From assembly GCF_026586675.1 (NCBI RefSeq), contig NZ_JAODIX010000019.1, forward strand, positions 52,439 through 116,438: 64,000 nucleotides of DNA. Direction: 5' to 3'. Below are positions 8,408 to 15,890 of the stretch, one piece after another. Position 1 is the first letter of the stretch. Each line of letters begins with the position of its first letter. A program made the translations under genes and the position numbers. This stretch comes from Halorubrum yunnanense (GTDB lineage: Archaea > Halobacteriota > Halobacteria > Halobacteriales > Haloferacaceae). Below the pieces are notes generated by a model. That model made no database searches and was not told where the DNA came from. It saw nothing but the letters and a program-made list of their open reading frames with translations.

Positions 8408-9354
8408 GCACCCACGCCGTCCCGGTCGAGAAGTACCACGGCACGGGCAACGACTTCCTCGTCGTCGACGCGAGCGCGCAGAGCGTCGGCGACCGCGCGG
8501 CGTTCGCCCGCGCCCACTGCGACCGCGAGACGGGCGTCAACGGGGCGGACTTCGGCGCCGCCCCCGGAAGCGACGGGGTCGCGGACCGCGACGGCAACGC
8601 CGGCCGACGCGGCGCCGACGGCGTTCTCTTTTTAAGCGTCGAGGAGCGGTTCAACCCGACGCGGGTCGTGATGACGCTCGTCCAGCCCGACGGCTCGACG
8701 GCGACGATGTGCGGCAACGGCGCGCGCGTCGTCGCGCTGTGGGCCCACGAACGGACGGGGGACCGGGAGTTCATGATCGACACGCAGGCGGGGACGCGGC
8801 GCGCCTCGGTGAACGCGGACGCGACCGCCGCGACCATCGAGATGGGAGAGCCGACGTTCGACCCCCGCTGGGTCCCGGTCGCGCGGGACGAGCCTCTGAT
8901 CGACGAGCCGGTCGCGGGGCTGACCGTCACGGCCGTCAACACCGGCGTGCCCCACGCGGTCGCGTTCGTCGACGGCGGGCGCGACGACCCCGACGGCGTC
9001 GACGCGGTCGACCTCGACGCGGTCGCCCCGCCGGTCCGTCACGCCGACGCCTTCCCGGAGGGCGCAAACGTGAACCTCGCGGCCGTCGTCGACGACGGGA
9101 GCGGCGACGGGCCCGCGGTCCTCGACCAGCGCACCTTCGAGCGCGGCGTCGAGGGCGAGACCCGCTCCTGCGGCACCGGCGCGGTGGCGGTCGTTGCCGC
9201 CGCGCGCAGAGTCGGCGCGATCGAGGGCGAGTCGGCCGTGAGTCGGCCGCCGGGCGGCGATCTCGAGATCACCGTGCCCGACGCGGGCCACGCGACGCTG
9301 ACCGGGCCCGTCGCCCACGAGTTCAGCGGGACCCTCTCCGCCGACCCGCGATGA
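8404..9354 (+). CDS. dapF: Diaminopimelate epimerase
   Basis: 316 residues, two pseudo-symmetric domains. It starts with KYHGTGNDFLVVD and has the paired catalytic cysteines in MCGNGARV (C103) and SCGTGAVAV (C256). It interconverts LL- and meso-diaminopimelate, giving the substrate of LysA. An internal ~25-residue Gly/Asp-rich insertion (about residues 50-72) lengthens it relative to bacterial DapF. Haloarchaea have no murein, so the pathway serves lysine. Overlaps both neighbours by four bases. Confidence 0.96.
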   Translation: MSTHAVPVEKYHGTGNDFLVVDASAQSVGDRAAFARAHCDRETGVNGADFGAAPGSDGVADRDGNAGRRGADGVLFLSVEERFNPTRVVMTLVQPDGSTATMCGNGARVVALWAHERTGDREFMIDTQAGTRRASVNADATAATIEMGEPTFDPRWVPVARDEPLIDEPVAGLTVTAVNTGVPHAVAFVDGGRDDPDGVDAVDLDAVAPPVRHADAFPEGANVNLAAVVDDGSGDGPAVLDQRTFERGVEGETRSCGTGAVAVVAAARRVGAIEGESAVSRPPGGDLEITVPDAGHATLTGPVAHEFSGTLSADPR

Positions 9355-10577
9355 GCCGCCCGCCGTTCGACCCCGTCTCCTTCCTCGAGAGCGCCGTCGG
9401 AACCCCCTCTCACGAGTCCGTCGACGAGACTCGCGAGCTCGTCGTCGAGGCGCTCGATCGACGCGGGGTTGAAACCGAGGTCGTCGCCGGCGGCTGCGTG
9501 CTCGCGGAGAAGCGCTCGCCAGCGCCCGACGCGGGGCCGCACCTCGTGGCCAACACGCACCTCGACACGGTGACCCCGCACGTCCCGTTCGAGCGGGGAG
9601 GGGCTCGCGAAGACGAGCGCGGCGGCGCCACCCCGGACGACGCCACCCCCGACGAAGTAATCCGCGGGCGGGGCGCCTGCGACGCGAAGGGACCGCTCGC
9701 GGCCCTCCTCTCGGGGTTCCTCGCGGCCGAGCCGGAGCGCGGCCGGCTCACGCTCGCGCTCACGCCCGACGAGGAGTCGCTGTCGCTCGGCGCGGCGGCG
9801 CTGACGGGGGAGCTGCCGGGGACGGAGGACCGCCTCGACGGCGACCTGTTCCTCGTGGGCGAGCCGACCGGGCTCGACGCGTGTACGGCCGCGAAGGGGC
9901 GGTTCCAGGGGACCGTCGAGCTGTCGGGCGTCGCCGCTCACGCCGCTGAGTTCGCGGGCGCGAACGCGGTCGCGGCCGCGGAGGGCGCGCTCGCGGCGGT
10001 CCGGGGCTTCGACGCGGACGCAGACGACCACCCGCAGCTTGGTCCGCCGAAGCTCACGCCGACCGTCATCGAGGGCGGCGCGGCGACGAACCAGGTGCCC
10101 GCGGAGTGTCGAATCACCGTCGACCGGCGGAGCGTCCCGCCGGAGTCGGCCGAGGGGTTCCGGTCGTCGTTCGCGGCCGCGGTGCGGGGACGCGTCCCGG
10201 ACGACGTCGACGTCGACGTCGCGCTCACCGACCGAGAGTCGCCCTTCTTCGAGGCGTTCTCGACGGACCCCGACCACGAGCTGGTGGAGGCGGTCGCGGG
10301 CGCGGCGCGGGCGGCCGCCGATTCGACCGGACTGCCGACCGATCGCGGCGGCGCGGTGCGCCCCTTCGGCGCGGCGACGGAGGCGTCGTACTTCGCGCCC
10401 GCGCCGACGGTCGTGTTCGGCCCCGGCGACCTCGCCGACGACGCGGGGGCGGTCGCGCACGCCGAGCGCGAGTACGTCCGGGTGCGGGAGGTGGCGGCGG
10501 CCGCGGAGGCGGTCGAGCGCTCGATCGCGGCGCTGCTCGGGGAGGCGGGTTCGACGGGGGCTGACGACGCCGCCTAG
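9351..10577 (+). CDS. dapE: M20 peptidase, probable succinyl-diaminopimelate desuccinylase
   Basis: 408 residues starting at the ATG that overlaps the dapF stop. Metal ligands and catalytic residues of M20/DapE are visible: NTHLDTVTPH (first zinc His and Asp), GRGACDAKGP (bridging Asp), TPDEESLS (catalytic Glu pair), VGEPTGLDAC and a late AHAEREYVRV His. The dimerisation domain is the central ~120 residues. Its place at the end of the dap block supports desuccinylation of N-succinyl-LL-DAP; the M20 family alone would also allow ArgE- or LysK-type activity. Its stop overlaps the stop of the convergent NYN gene by three bases. Confidence 0.9.
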   Translation: MSRPPFDPVSFLESAVGTPSHESVDETRELVVEALDRRGVETEVVAGGCVLAEKRSPAPDAGPHLVANTHLDTVTPHVPFERGGAREDERGGATPDDATPDEVIRGRGACDAKGPLAALLSGFLAAEPERGRLTLALTPDEESLSLGAAALTGELPGTEDRLDGDLFLVGEPTGLDACTAAKGRFQGTVELSGVAAHAAEFAGANAVAAAEGALAAVRGFDADADDHPQLGPPKLTPTVIEGGAATNQVPAECRITVDRRSVPPESAEGFRSSFAAAVRGRVPDDVDVDVALTDRESPFFEAFSTDPDHELVEAVAGAARAAADSTGLPTDRGGAVRPFGAATEASYFAPAPTVVFGPGDLADDAGAVAHAEREYVRVREVAAAAEAVERSIAALLGEAGSTGADDAA

Positions 10578-11071
10578 AGCAGGAACGTCTCCTCCTCCTC
10601 GGCGAGGTCGACGAACTCGTCGGCGGCCTCGATCAGCTCGGCGGCGGCGGAGTTGCCGAACCCCATCGCCTCGACGCGGACACCCTCGTGGCGGAGGTGC
10701 GAGCAGAGGCGGGCGAAGTCGCCGTCGCCGGTACAGAGGACGACGGTGTCGACGTGGCTGGCGAGCGAGACGGCGTCGAGGCTGATCCCGAGGTCCCAGT
10801 CGGCCTTCTTCGAGCCGTCCGCGAACGTCTTGATCTCTTTGATCTTCGTCTCGAAGCCGATGTCGCGGAGCGCCTCGAAGAAGCTCTCCTCCTCCGGCGA
10901 GTCGGCGCGGATCACGTACGCGATGGCGCGGACCAGCGCCCGGTCGTTGACGGCGGCCTCCAGGAGCCCCGAGTAGTCGATGTTCTGCGAGTAGAAGCTC
11001 TGTGCGGAGTGGTAGAGGTTCTGCGAGTCGGCGAGCACCGCGACGCGCTGGTCGGGATGGATCTCGGTCAT
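10574..11071 (-). CDS. NYN-domain (LabA/DUF88-like) putative ribonuclease
   Basis: 165 residues from the ATG at 11071; a GTG nine bases upstream is also in frame. The PIN-like NYN fold is recognisable from ADSQNLYHSAQSF at the first strand (Asp ligand), KKADWDLGISLDA (second acidic cluster) and VLCTGDGDFARLCSHLRHEG (third cluster). Family members are predicted metal-dependent RNases. It is read toward dapE, the two stops sharing CTAG at 10574-10577, so convergent transcripts would overlap. A weak TATA-like element lies around 11097 on the minus strand. Confidence 0.9.
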   Translation of the reverse strand: MTEIHPDQRVAVLADSQNLYHSAQSFYSQNIDYSGLLEAAVNDRALVRAIAYVIRADSPEEESFFEALRDIGFETKIKEIKTFADGSKKADWDLGISLDAVSLASHVDTVVLCTGDGDFARLCSHLRHEGVRVEAMGFGNSAAAELIEAADEFVDLAEEEETFLL

Positions 11072-11080
11072 ACCGCCCAC

Positions 11081-11268
11081 TTCATCGGCGCGGCTTAGGG
11101 GCTTTGGGATCCGGGCGCCGGCCGCCGAGCGGCCTGTCCGGGAATCTCACGGCGATACCGGGAGATTCCTATTTATAAACTCCGCTGAAATAAAACATTC
11201 ATTTATATTATATGACTAATTCCGGAAGTAGATCTCGGTCTCATCCGAAAATCTGAAGATTTTAGTAC
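11081..11268. other. AT-rich divergent promoter region
   Basis: Within a GC-rich window the stretch 11165-11280 is strongly AT-rich and has several TATA-like sequences (ATTTATAAAC near 11170, CATTTATATTATATGA near 11199). It separates the NYN gene from the binding-protein gene on the other strand. A composition break of this kind often marks a transfer or rearrangement boundary; here it abuts the permuted gene. Confidence 0.45.
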
Positions 11269-13200
11269 GTGAATTTGCAGTTCCGTGATATGTCACGGCG
11301 GCACACCGGAGGCGGCAACGACGGTCGGCGCCTCGGACGCCGACAGTGGCTCTCCACGCTCGGCGTCGGGGGCGCGACCGCGCTCGCCGGCTGTTCGGGT
11401 ATCGACGGCGATGGTGGCGGTGACGGCGGTGACGGCGACGAAGCGTCCGGCGGCTCCGGCTCCGCCGGCGGCGACGTCGAACTCGGCGACTTCCCGCGCT
11501 TCGGTGTCGGCGACCTCTACGGACAAGCGGTCGCCAGGGACCTCGCAGCGCGGGCGTTCGACCGGTCGGACCACGAGTACGGCTTCGACGGCGACGCCAT
11601 GATCAACCCGGACGGCGACCGGGTGGAGGTGGGGCTCGTCCACGTCGCCGGCGCCAAAACGAACCGGCTCACGGCCGAGTTCATCGCACGGGAGCTCGGC
11701 GATAACCTCGGCATGAGCGTCGCCGTCGACGCGATGGACTCGGCCCGGTTCAGAGACGACTACTGGCTCGGGGAGAGCGCCGAGGGAGGGACCGACACGG
11801 TCAATGGCGAGGAGGTCGAGTGGTCCGATCCGAATCCGAACAACCCGGGACCGCGGTCGGTGACGAGCAGCGAGCCCTGGGATATGTCGGTCGTGTACGG
11901 GCTGAACACGTACCCGCTCAACCCGTCGACGAACGGGGTGTTCTTCGACGGCGCGGACGCTCGGTACAACCCGGTCGGGTACTACCCTCAGTTCGACGTG
12001 ACGGGCCTGTTCGAGCGGGCCAGACGGGCGACGAGCCGGGACGAGCTCCAACGGACGTTCGTCGAGATATTCGAGAACCTCGCCAGGGAGCAGCCGTACG
12101 TCATGCTGCTGTTCAGCGCGGACCTCATCGGTTACGACCCCGACCTCGTCGGGCCCAGCGAGAACTTCTCGAACGGCTGGGACTCCGGGCAGTGGCACTT
12201 CGACGAACCGACGATCTCCGGCTCGTACGACACGGTTACGAGTTCCGGGTACAGCACGCTCAATCCGCTGTACAACACGAAGGACAACGCCGACGACGCG
12301 ATCGGCCGTGCGCTCGATCAGGGGTACACGTTCGACGAGAACCAGGACTTCTTCCCGCTCCTGTACGACATGTCCACCGAAGACGGGGACGTGTGGACGT
12401 TCGACGTCCGCGAGAACCTCCGGTTCAGCGACCCCTACGGGCGGGTCACCGCGGAGGACTTCGTCTACGCGATCCGGGAGCTCCACCAGACCGACTGGGC
12501 GAACACGGACGCCGCGACCGACTGGGAGGGCGTCGAGGTCGAACGGACCGGCGAGCTCGAGTTCCGGGCGACCCTCCCGACGGCGAATCTGCTCTGGCCC
12601 GAGACGTACGACCCGCTCATGTACCCCGTACCGCGGGGGCTCGTCGAGCCGTACGTGGAGGAGAAAGACGCGGAGGGGCTCAGGGAAGACGAGGCGCTGT
12701 CGGAGCTCCGGTTTGCCGGGAACCTCGGGGCCTTCCGACTCGACGAGTGGGAGCGCGGCTCCGGCGTGCGGTACACCCGCAACGACGAGTACTACCTGCG
12801 CGACATCCAGGAGGGGCCGGACCTGTTCTCCGAGGCCCCGCTGTTCGAGGAGTCGACGATCAGCGTCGTCGAGGAGCGGGCCTCTCGGCTCGGCGCCCTC
12901 GAGACCGGAGCGGCCGACGCGGCCGCTGTTCCCCCCGAGCAGTTCGAGTCGTACACCGAGAGCGAAAGCGTGACGGCGCGTCAGATCCCGACGCCGTTCA
13001 ACTCGATCCTCTCCGTGAACCAGCGCGACAACGGATGGAACGCCGGTCCCGGCAACCTGTTCCGTCACGTCCCCTTCCGACAGGCGCTCTCGGCGGCGAT
13101 CAGCAGAGACGAGCTCATCAGCGGCGTCTATCGCGACCTCGCGGAGCCTCACTTCACCTGGCAGCCGCGGTGGTCCGAGTTCTACCCGGGCGAGGAGTAG
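11269..13200 (+). CDS. Lipoprotein substrate-binding protein (family 5, oligopeptide type), circularly permuted
   Basis: 643 residues from GTG 11269; ATG 11290 in the same frame is a plausible alternative (636 residues). Residues 19-42 form a twin-arginine lipoprotein signal (LGRRQWLSTLG...ALAGC, lipid Cys at 42), then a Gly/Asp linker. Residues ~72-313 resemble the C-terminal half of DppA/OppA-type proteins (TAEFIARELGDNLGMSV; WDMSVVYGLNTYPLNP; ending SNGWDSGQWHFDE). Residues ~316-643 then resemble the canonical N-terminal half (SSGYSTLNPLYNT; VTAEDFVYAIRELHQ; GNLGAFRLDEWERG; late FRQALSAAISRDEL). The order is therefore swapped, and the stop falls at WQPRWSEFYPGEE, where the canonical chain would continue into the segment that here is N-terminal. 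No permease or ATPase gene is adjacent. Peptide or another solute as ligand is by family only. Confidence 0.85.
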   Translation: MNLQFRDMSRRHTGGGNDGRRLGRRQWLSTLGVGGATALAGCSGIDGDGGGDGGDGDEASGGSGSAGGDVELGDFPRFGVGDLYGQAVARDLAARAFDRSDHEYGFDGDAMINPDGDRVEVGLVHVAGAKTNRLTAEFIARELGDNLGMSVAVDAMDSARFRDDYWLGESAEGGTDTVNGEEVEWSDPNPNNPGPRSVTSSEPWDMSVVYGLNTYPLNPSTNGVFFDGADARYNPVGYYPQFDVTGLFERARRATSRDELQRTFVEIFENLAREQPYVMLLFSADLIGYDPDLVGPSENFSNGWDSGQWHFDEPTISGSYDTVTSSGYSTLNPLYNTKDNADDAIGRALDQGYTFDENQDFFPLLYDMSTEDGDVWTFDVRENLRFSDPYGRVTAEDFVYAIRELHQTDWANTDAATDWEGVEVERTGELEFRATLPTANLLWPETYDPLMYPVPRGLVEPYVEEKDAEGLREDEALSELRFAGNLGAFRLDEWERGSGVRYTRNDEYYLRDIQEGPDLFSEAPLFEESTISVVEERASRLGALETGAADAAAVPPEQFESYTESESVTARQIPTPFNSILSVNQRDNGWNAGPGNLFRHVPFRQALSAAISRDELISGVYRDLAEPHFTWQPRWSEFYPGEE

Positions 13201-13384
13201 CGGAAGGGCCCGAACACTCAGTTATCATCGGACTTGGACGATCGGTCTCGCGGTCGCGGTGGGTCGACGTGTCGGTCGACCGCATCGGCATGCTCGCCGC
13301 CGCACTCCCGCTGGTCGCGTTGTCCGACCGGCGGATCCTCGACGAGCGGACGGCGACCCCCGATCCCGCCGGCCCTCTCGTCAC
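13201..13384. other. Intergenic region, convergent
   Basis: About 180 bases between the stops of the binding-protein gene and the acyl-CoA-synthetase-like gene. I see no remnant of the missing transporter subunits, no inverted repeat at the junction and no terminal repeat of an insertion sequence. Confidence 0.4.
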
Positions 13385-14125
13385 CTATCCGTCGACGGCC
13401 GGGAGCGCGATCGGTCGCGGATCCCCGTCGTCCCCCTCCACGGCCACGGTCGGCTCGTCGTCACCGGCTTCGCCGCCAGCGAGGACGGCGGTCGCCCCCG
13501 CCGCGAGCGGCGCGACGACGCCGGCGGCCAGCGCTCGCGGGTCCGCGAAGTCGCCGCGGAGCACCACCCTCTCTCCCGGCTCGAGGCTCCGCTCGTCGAC
13601 GACAGACGCCGCGGCGCCGAGGAGCGCGCCGTGGGAGACGTCGGCGCTCCCGTCCGAGTCACCGCCGTCCGTCGCTCGCACGACCGGGTCGTCCGGTCCG
13701 ACCGAACTCGGCGGCATTCCGGGATTCTCGCTCCACAGCTCCTGCTCCCAGTGAGTCGTCTCGGGGCGCTCCGGCGCCCCGCCGAAGACGACGAGGCTGG
13801 TGCCGGGCGCCGGCTCCGTCGCCGGCTCGTCGGCCACGTCGACGAGGACGACGCGGTCGCCGCGCTCGATCCCCGCCGCGGGGTCGAACCGAACGGGAGC
13901 GCCCAGCCCGGCCGCGCCGAGGAAGGCGAGCGTCGTGTGGAAGCCGGGCGCCGGCTCGACGGCGACGGTCGACCCCTCCCGCGCGCCGAGGTAGCGGAGC
14001 ACGTTGGCGGCCTTGTACGCGTTGGTGATCAGGTCGCGGTACGTGCGCTCGCGCCCGTCCGGGGTGACGAGTGCGAGGTCGCGGTTCCGGCGGTCGCGCG
14101 CGAGGAGATCGCCGACGACGTCCAT
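13385..14125 (-). CDS. Short AMP-binding (acyl-CoA synthetase-like) protein
   Basis: 246 residues. The N-terminus MDVVGDLLARDRRNRDLAL followed by YRDLITNAYKAANVLRYLG matches the start of ANL-superfamily AMP-forming synthetases. However, the P-loop-like Ser/Thr/Gly motif, the YGxTE adenylate motif and the whole C-terminal lid domain are absent; the chain ends after GPDDPVVRATDGG and a short Ala/Gly-rich part. Full enzymes are 500-600 residues. The frame is open and acidic like its neighbours, so it looks maintained rather than decaying. Catalysis is unlikely; a binding or regulatory role is speculation. Confidence 0.75.
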   Translation of the reverse strand: MDVVGDLLARDRRNRDLALVTPDGRERTYRDLITNAYKAANVLRYLGAREGSTVAVEPAPGFHTTLAFLGAAGLGAPVRFDPAAGIERGDRVVLVDVADEPATEPAPGTSLVVFGGAPERPETTHWEQELWSENPGMPPSSVGPDDPVVRATDGGDSDGSADVSHGALLGAAASVVDERSLEPGERVVLRGDFADPRALAAGVVAPLAAGATAVLAGGEAGDDEPTVAVEGDDGDPRPIALPAVDG

Positions 14126-14185
14126 GCCGGAGGCTCGGAGCGGCCGAGACTTAAAAACGAGGAGTGGGTCGGCCGAGGTCCGCAG

Positions 14186-14296
14186 TCAGGGGGCGCCGGC
14201 GATGACTATCATCGAGCCGGCGTCAGGGGGCGCCGGCGATGACCATCTTCGAGCCGGCGTCAGGGGGCGCCGGCGATGACCATCTTCGAGCCGTCC
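14186..14296. repeat. Three tandem 37-bp copies of the cupin gene 3' end
   Basis: Units at 14186-14222, 14223-14259 and 14260-14296. Each begins TCAGGGGGCGCCGGCGATGA and includes the complement of the cupin stop codon. The outer two differ only slightly (ACTATCATC in unit 1 versus ACCATCTTC in units 2 and 3). The true coding end lies in unit 3; units 1 and 2 are extra, untranslated copies. Because 37 is not a multiple of three, the duplication added sequence after the stop rather than lengthening the protein. Confidence 0.95.
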
Positions 14297-14580
14297 GCGG
14301 AGAAGGCCAAATCGCGGGTTGCGTCGCCGTCGACCCGGACCGCGTCGCCGGGCCCGAGCTCGACGTCGTCGCCGTCGACGGTCAGCGTCGCCTCGCCGTG
14401 GAGCAGCACGTACACCTCCTCGTGGTCGGTGTCGGCGTGGTCGTGTTCCATCCCCTCCCAGCCGTCGTCGGCCTCCACGACGGTCACGCCGAGGTTCTCG
14501 CAGCCGAGCGCGTCCCGGAGGAAGTACATCCCCGGCGCGCGCGGTTCGACGTCGTCGTAGGTGGTGGCGTCGTAGCCCAT
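14260..14580 (-). CDS. Small cupin-domain protein
   Basis: 106 residues, one beta-barrel cupin. Motif 1 is seen as [20 protein letters not shown] (His-His-Glu metal ligands with the Gly-containing turn) and motif 2 as [20 protein letters not shown], in which the final His ligand is absent. Such small cupins bind metals or small organic acids; no substrate can be assigned. The 3' end is triplicated just downstream. It is read in the same direction as the neighbouring dnaJ gene, with 63 bases between. Confidence 0.85.
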   Translation of the reverse strand: MGYDATTYDDVEPRAPGMYFLRDALGCENLGVTVVEADDGWEGMEHDHADTDHEEVYVLLHGEATLTVDGDDVELGPGDAVRVDGDATRDLAFSADGSKMVIAGAP

Positions 14581-14643
14581 ACGCTCCGGTACGCGGCGAG
14601 CGCTGGAAAAGCTACGGGTCGGGAAAACCGGGGGAGCCGGCCC

Positions 14644-15816
14644 TCAGAAGGAACTCTTCAGCCGCTCGAAGAAGCCGCCGCCCACGTCGATGTCCTCGCC
14701 GCCGGCCTCGGCGAACGCCTCCAGCGCCTCGCGCTGCTCCCCGTTCAGCGAGTCCGGGATCACGACCCCGACCTGCACGAAGAGGTCGCCGCGGCCGCGC
14801 CGTCGCAGCCGAGGCATCCCCTTGTCTTTCAGTCGGAACGTCTCGCCGCTCTGGGTGCCGGCGGGGACGTCCATCTCCACGCTGCCGTCGACCGTCTCGA
14901 CTTCGAGCGTGTCGCCGAAGACGGCCTGCGGGAAGGAGACCGCCTCGCTGACGCGGAGGTCGTCCCCGTCGCGCTCGAACCGGTCACCGACGTCGACGTC
15001 GACCTCGATCAGCAGGTCGCCGTTGGGGCCGCCGTTCTCGCCGGGCGCGCCCTCGCGCTCCATCCGGAGGCTCTGCCCGGAGCGGATCCCCGCCGGGATC
15101 TCCACGGAGAGCGTCGCCTCCTCGCGGACGACGCCGTCGCCGCCGCAGTCGGAACAGTCCTCGCTGTACAGCTCGCCCTCGCCCTCGCAGCGGGGGCACG
15201 TCGAGGTCTGCTGGACCCGGCCGAGCGGCGTCTGCTGGACCTGCTGGACCTGGCCGCGCCCGTTACACTGCGGGCAGGTCTGCACGTCGGCGTCGGGCGG
15301 GTGGCCCGCGCCGTCGCAGGTGTCGCACGTCGTCGGTCGGGTGAGCGTGACCTCCTTGGTCGCGCCCTCGAACGCCTCCCCGAGGTCGATCGAGAGGCCC
15401 GTCCGGAGGTCCTGTCCCTGCCGCGGTCGGTTGCCGCCGCCGCCGCCGCGACCGCCGCCGCTCCCGCCGAAGAACTGGTTGAAGATGTCCTCGAAGCCGC
15501 CGGCCCCGCCCGCGCCGCCGGCTCCGCCGAAGGGGCCGCCCGCACCGCCCGCCCCGCCCGGACCGCCGCCGCCCGTCGCGCCGCGCTTGTCGGCTTCGGT
15601 GAAGCGGTCGTGGCCCAGCTGGTCGTACTGCTGGCGCTTCTGCTCGTCGGTGAGCACCTCCTTGGCCTTCTGGATCTTCTTGAACCGCTCCTCGGCGTCG
15701 TCGTCGTCGCTGACGTCGGGGTGGTGTTCGGCGGCCTGCTTGCGGTACGCCTTCTTGATCTCCTCCTCGCTGGCGTCCTGGGACACGCCGAGGACGTCGT
15801 AGAAGTTCTCGCTCAT
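14644..15816 (-). CDS. dnaJ: Chaperone protein DnaJ
   Basis: 390 residues, a type I Hsp40. The J domain carries HPD at 32-34, followed by a Gly-rich region (~80-130), then four CxxCxGxG zinc repeats between residues 164 and 228 ([32 protein letters not shown]), and two C-terminal substrate-binding beta-domains. It stimulates the ATPase of DnaK and delivers unfolded clients. It lies 74 bases downstream of dnaK on the same strand, as in most haloarchaea, where the dnaK system was acquired from bacteria. Confidence 0.97.
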   Translation of the reverse strand: MSENFYDVLGVSQDASEEEIKKAYRKQAAEHHPDVSDDDDAEERFKKIQKAKEVLTDEQKRQQYDQLGHDRFTEADKRGATGGGGPGGAGGAGGPFGGAGGAGGAGGFEDIFNQFFGGSGGGRGGGGGNRPRQGQDLRTGLSIDLGEAFEGATKEVTLTRPTTCDTCDGAGHPPDADVQTCPQCNGRGQVQQVQQTPLGRVQQTSTCPRCEGEGELYSEDCSDCGGDGVVREEATLSVEIPAGIRSGQSLRMEREGAPGENGGPNGDLLIEVDVDVGDRFERDGDDLRVSEAVSFPQAVFGDTLEVETVDGSVEMDVPAGTQSGETFRLKDKGMPRLRRRGRGDLFVQVGVVIPDSLNGEQREALEAFAEAGGEDIDVGGGFFERLKSSF

Positions 15817-15890
15817 GCGTTACGTTCCTTGTTGAGTTGTTCGTGGCTGGGTCGTGTTAAGCGGCGCGTCCGAAGGCGAGGGTGTCGGCG

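Noticed and set aside
11269..13200. Treating the binding-protein gene as two broken tandem paralogues collapsed by assembly
   Set aside because: A single uninterrupted frame carries one signal, both halves and an in-frame stop right at the permutation point; a collapse would not create that stop. Long reads would still be the decisive test.
14186..14296. CRISPR-like array at the three 37-base units
   Set aside because: Units are directly abutting with no spacers and derive from the cupin gene end. No cas genes are in the window.
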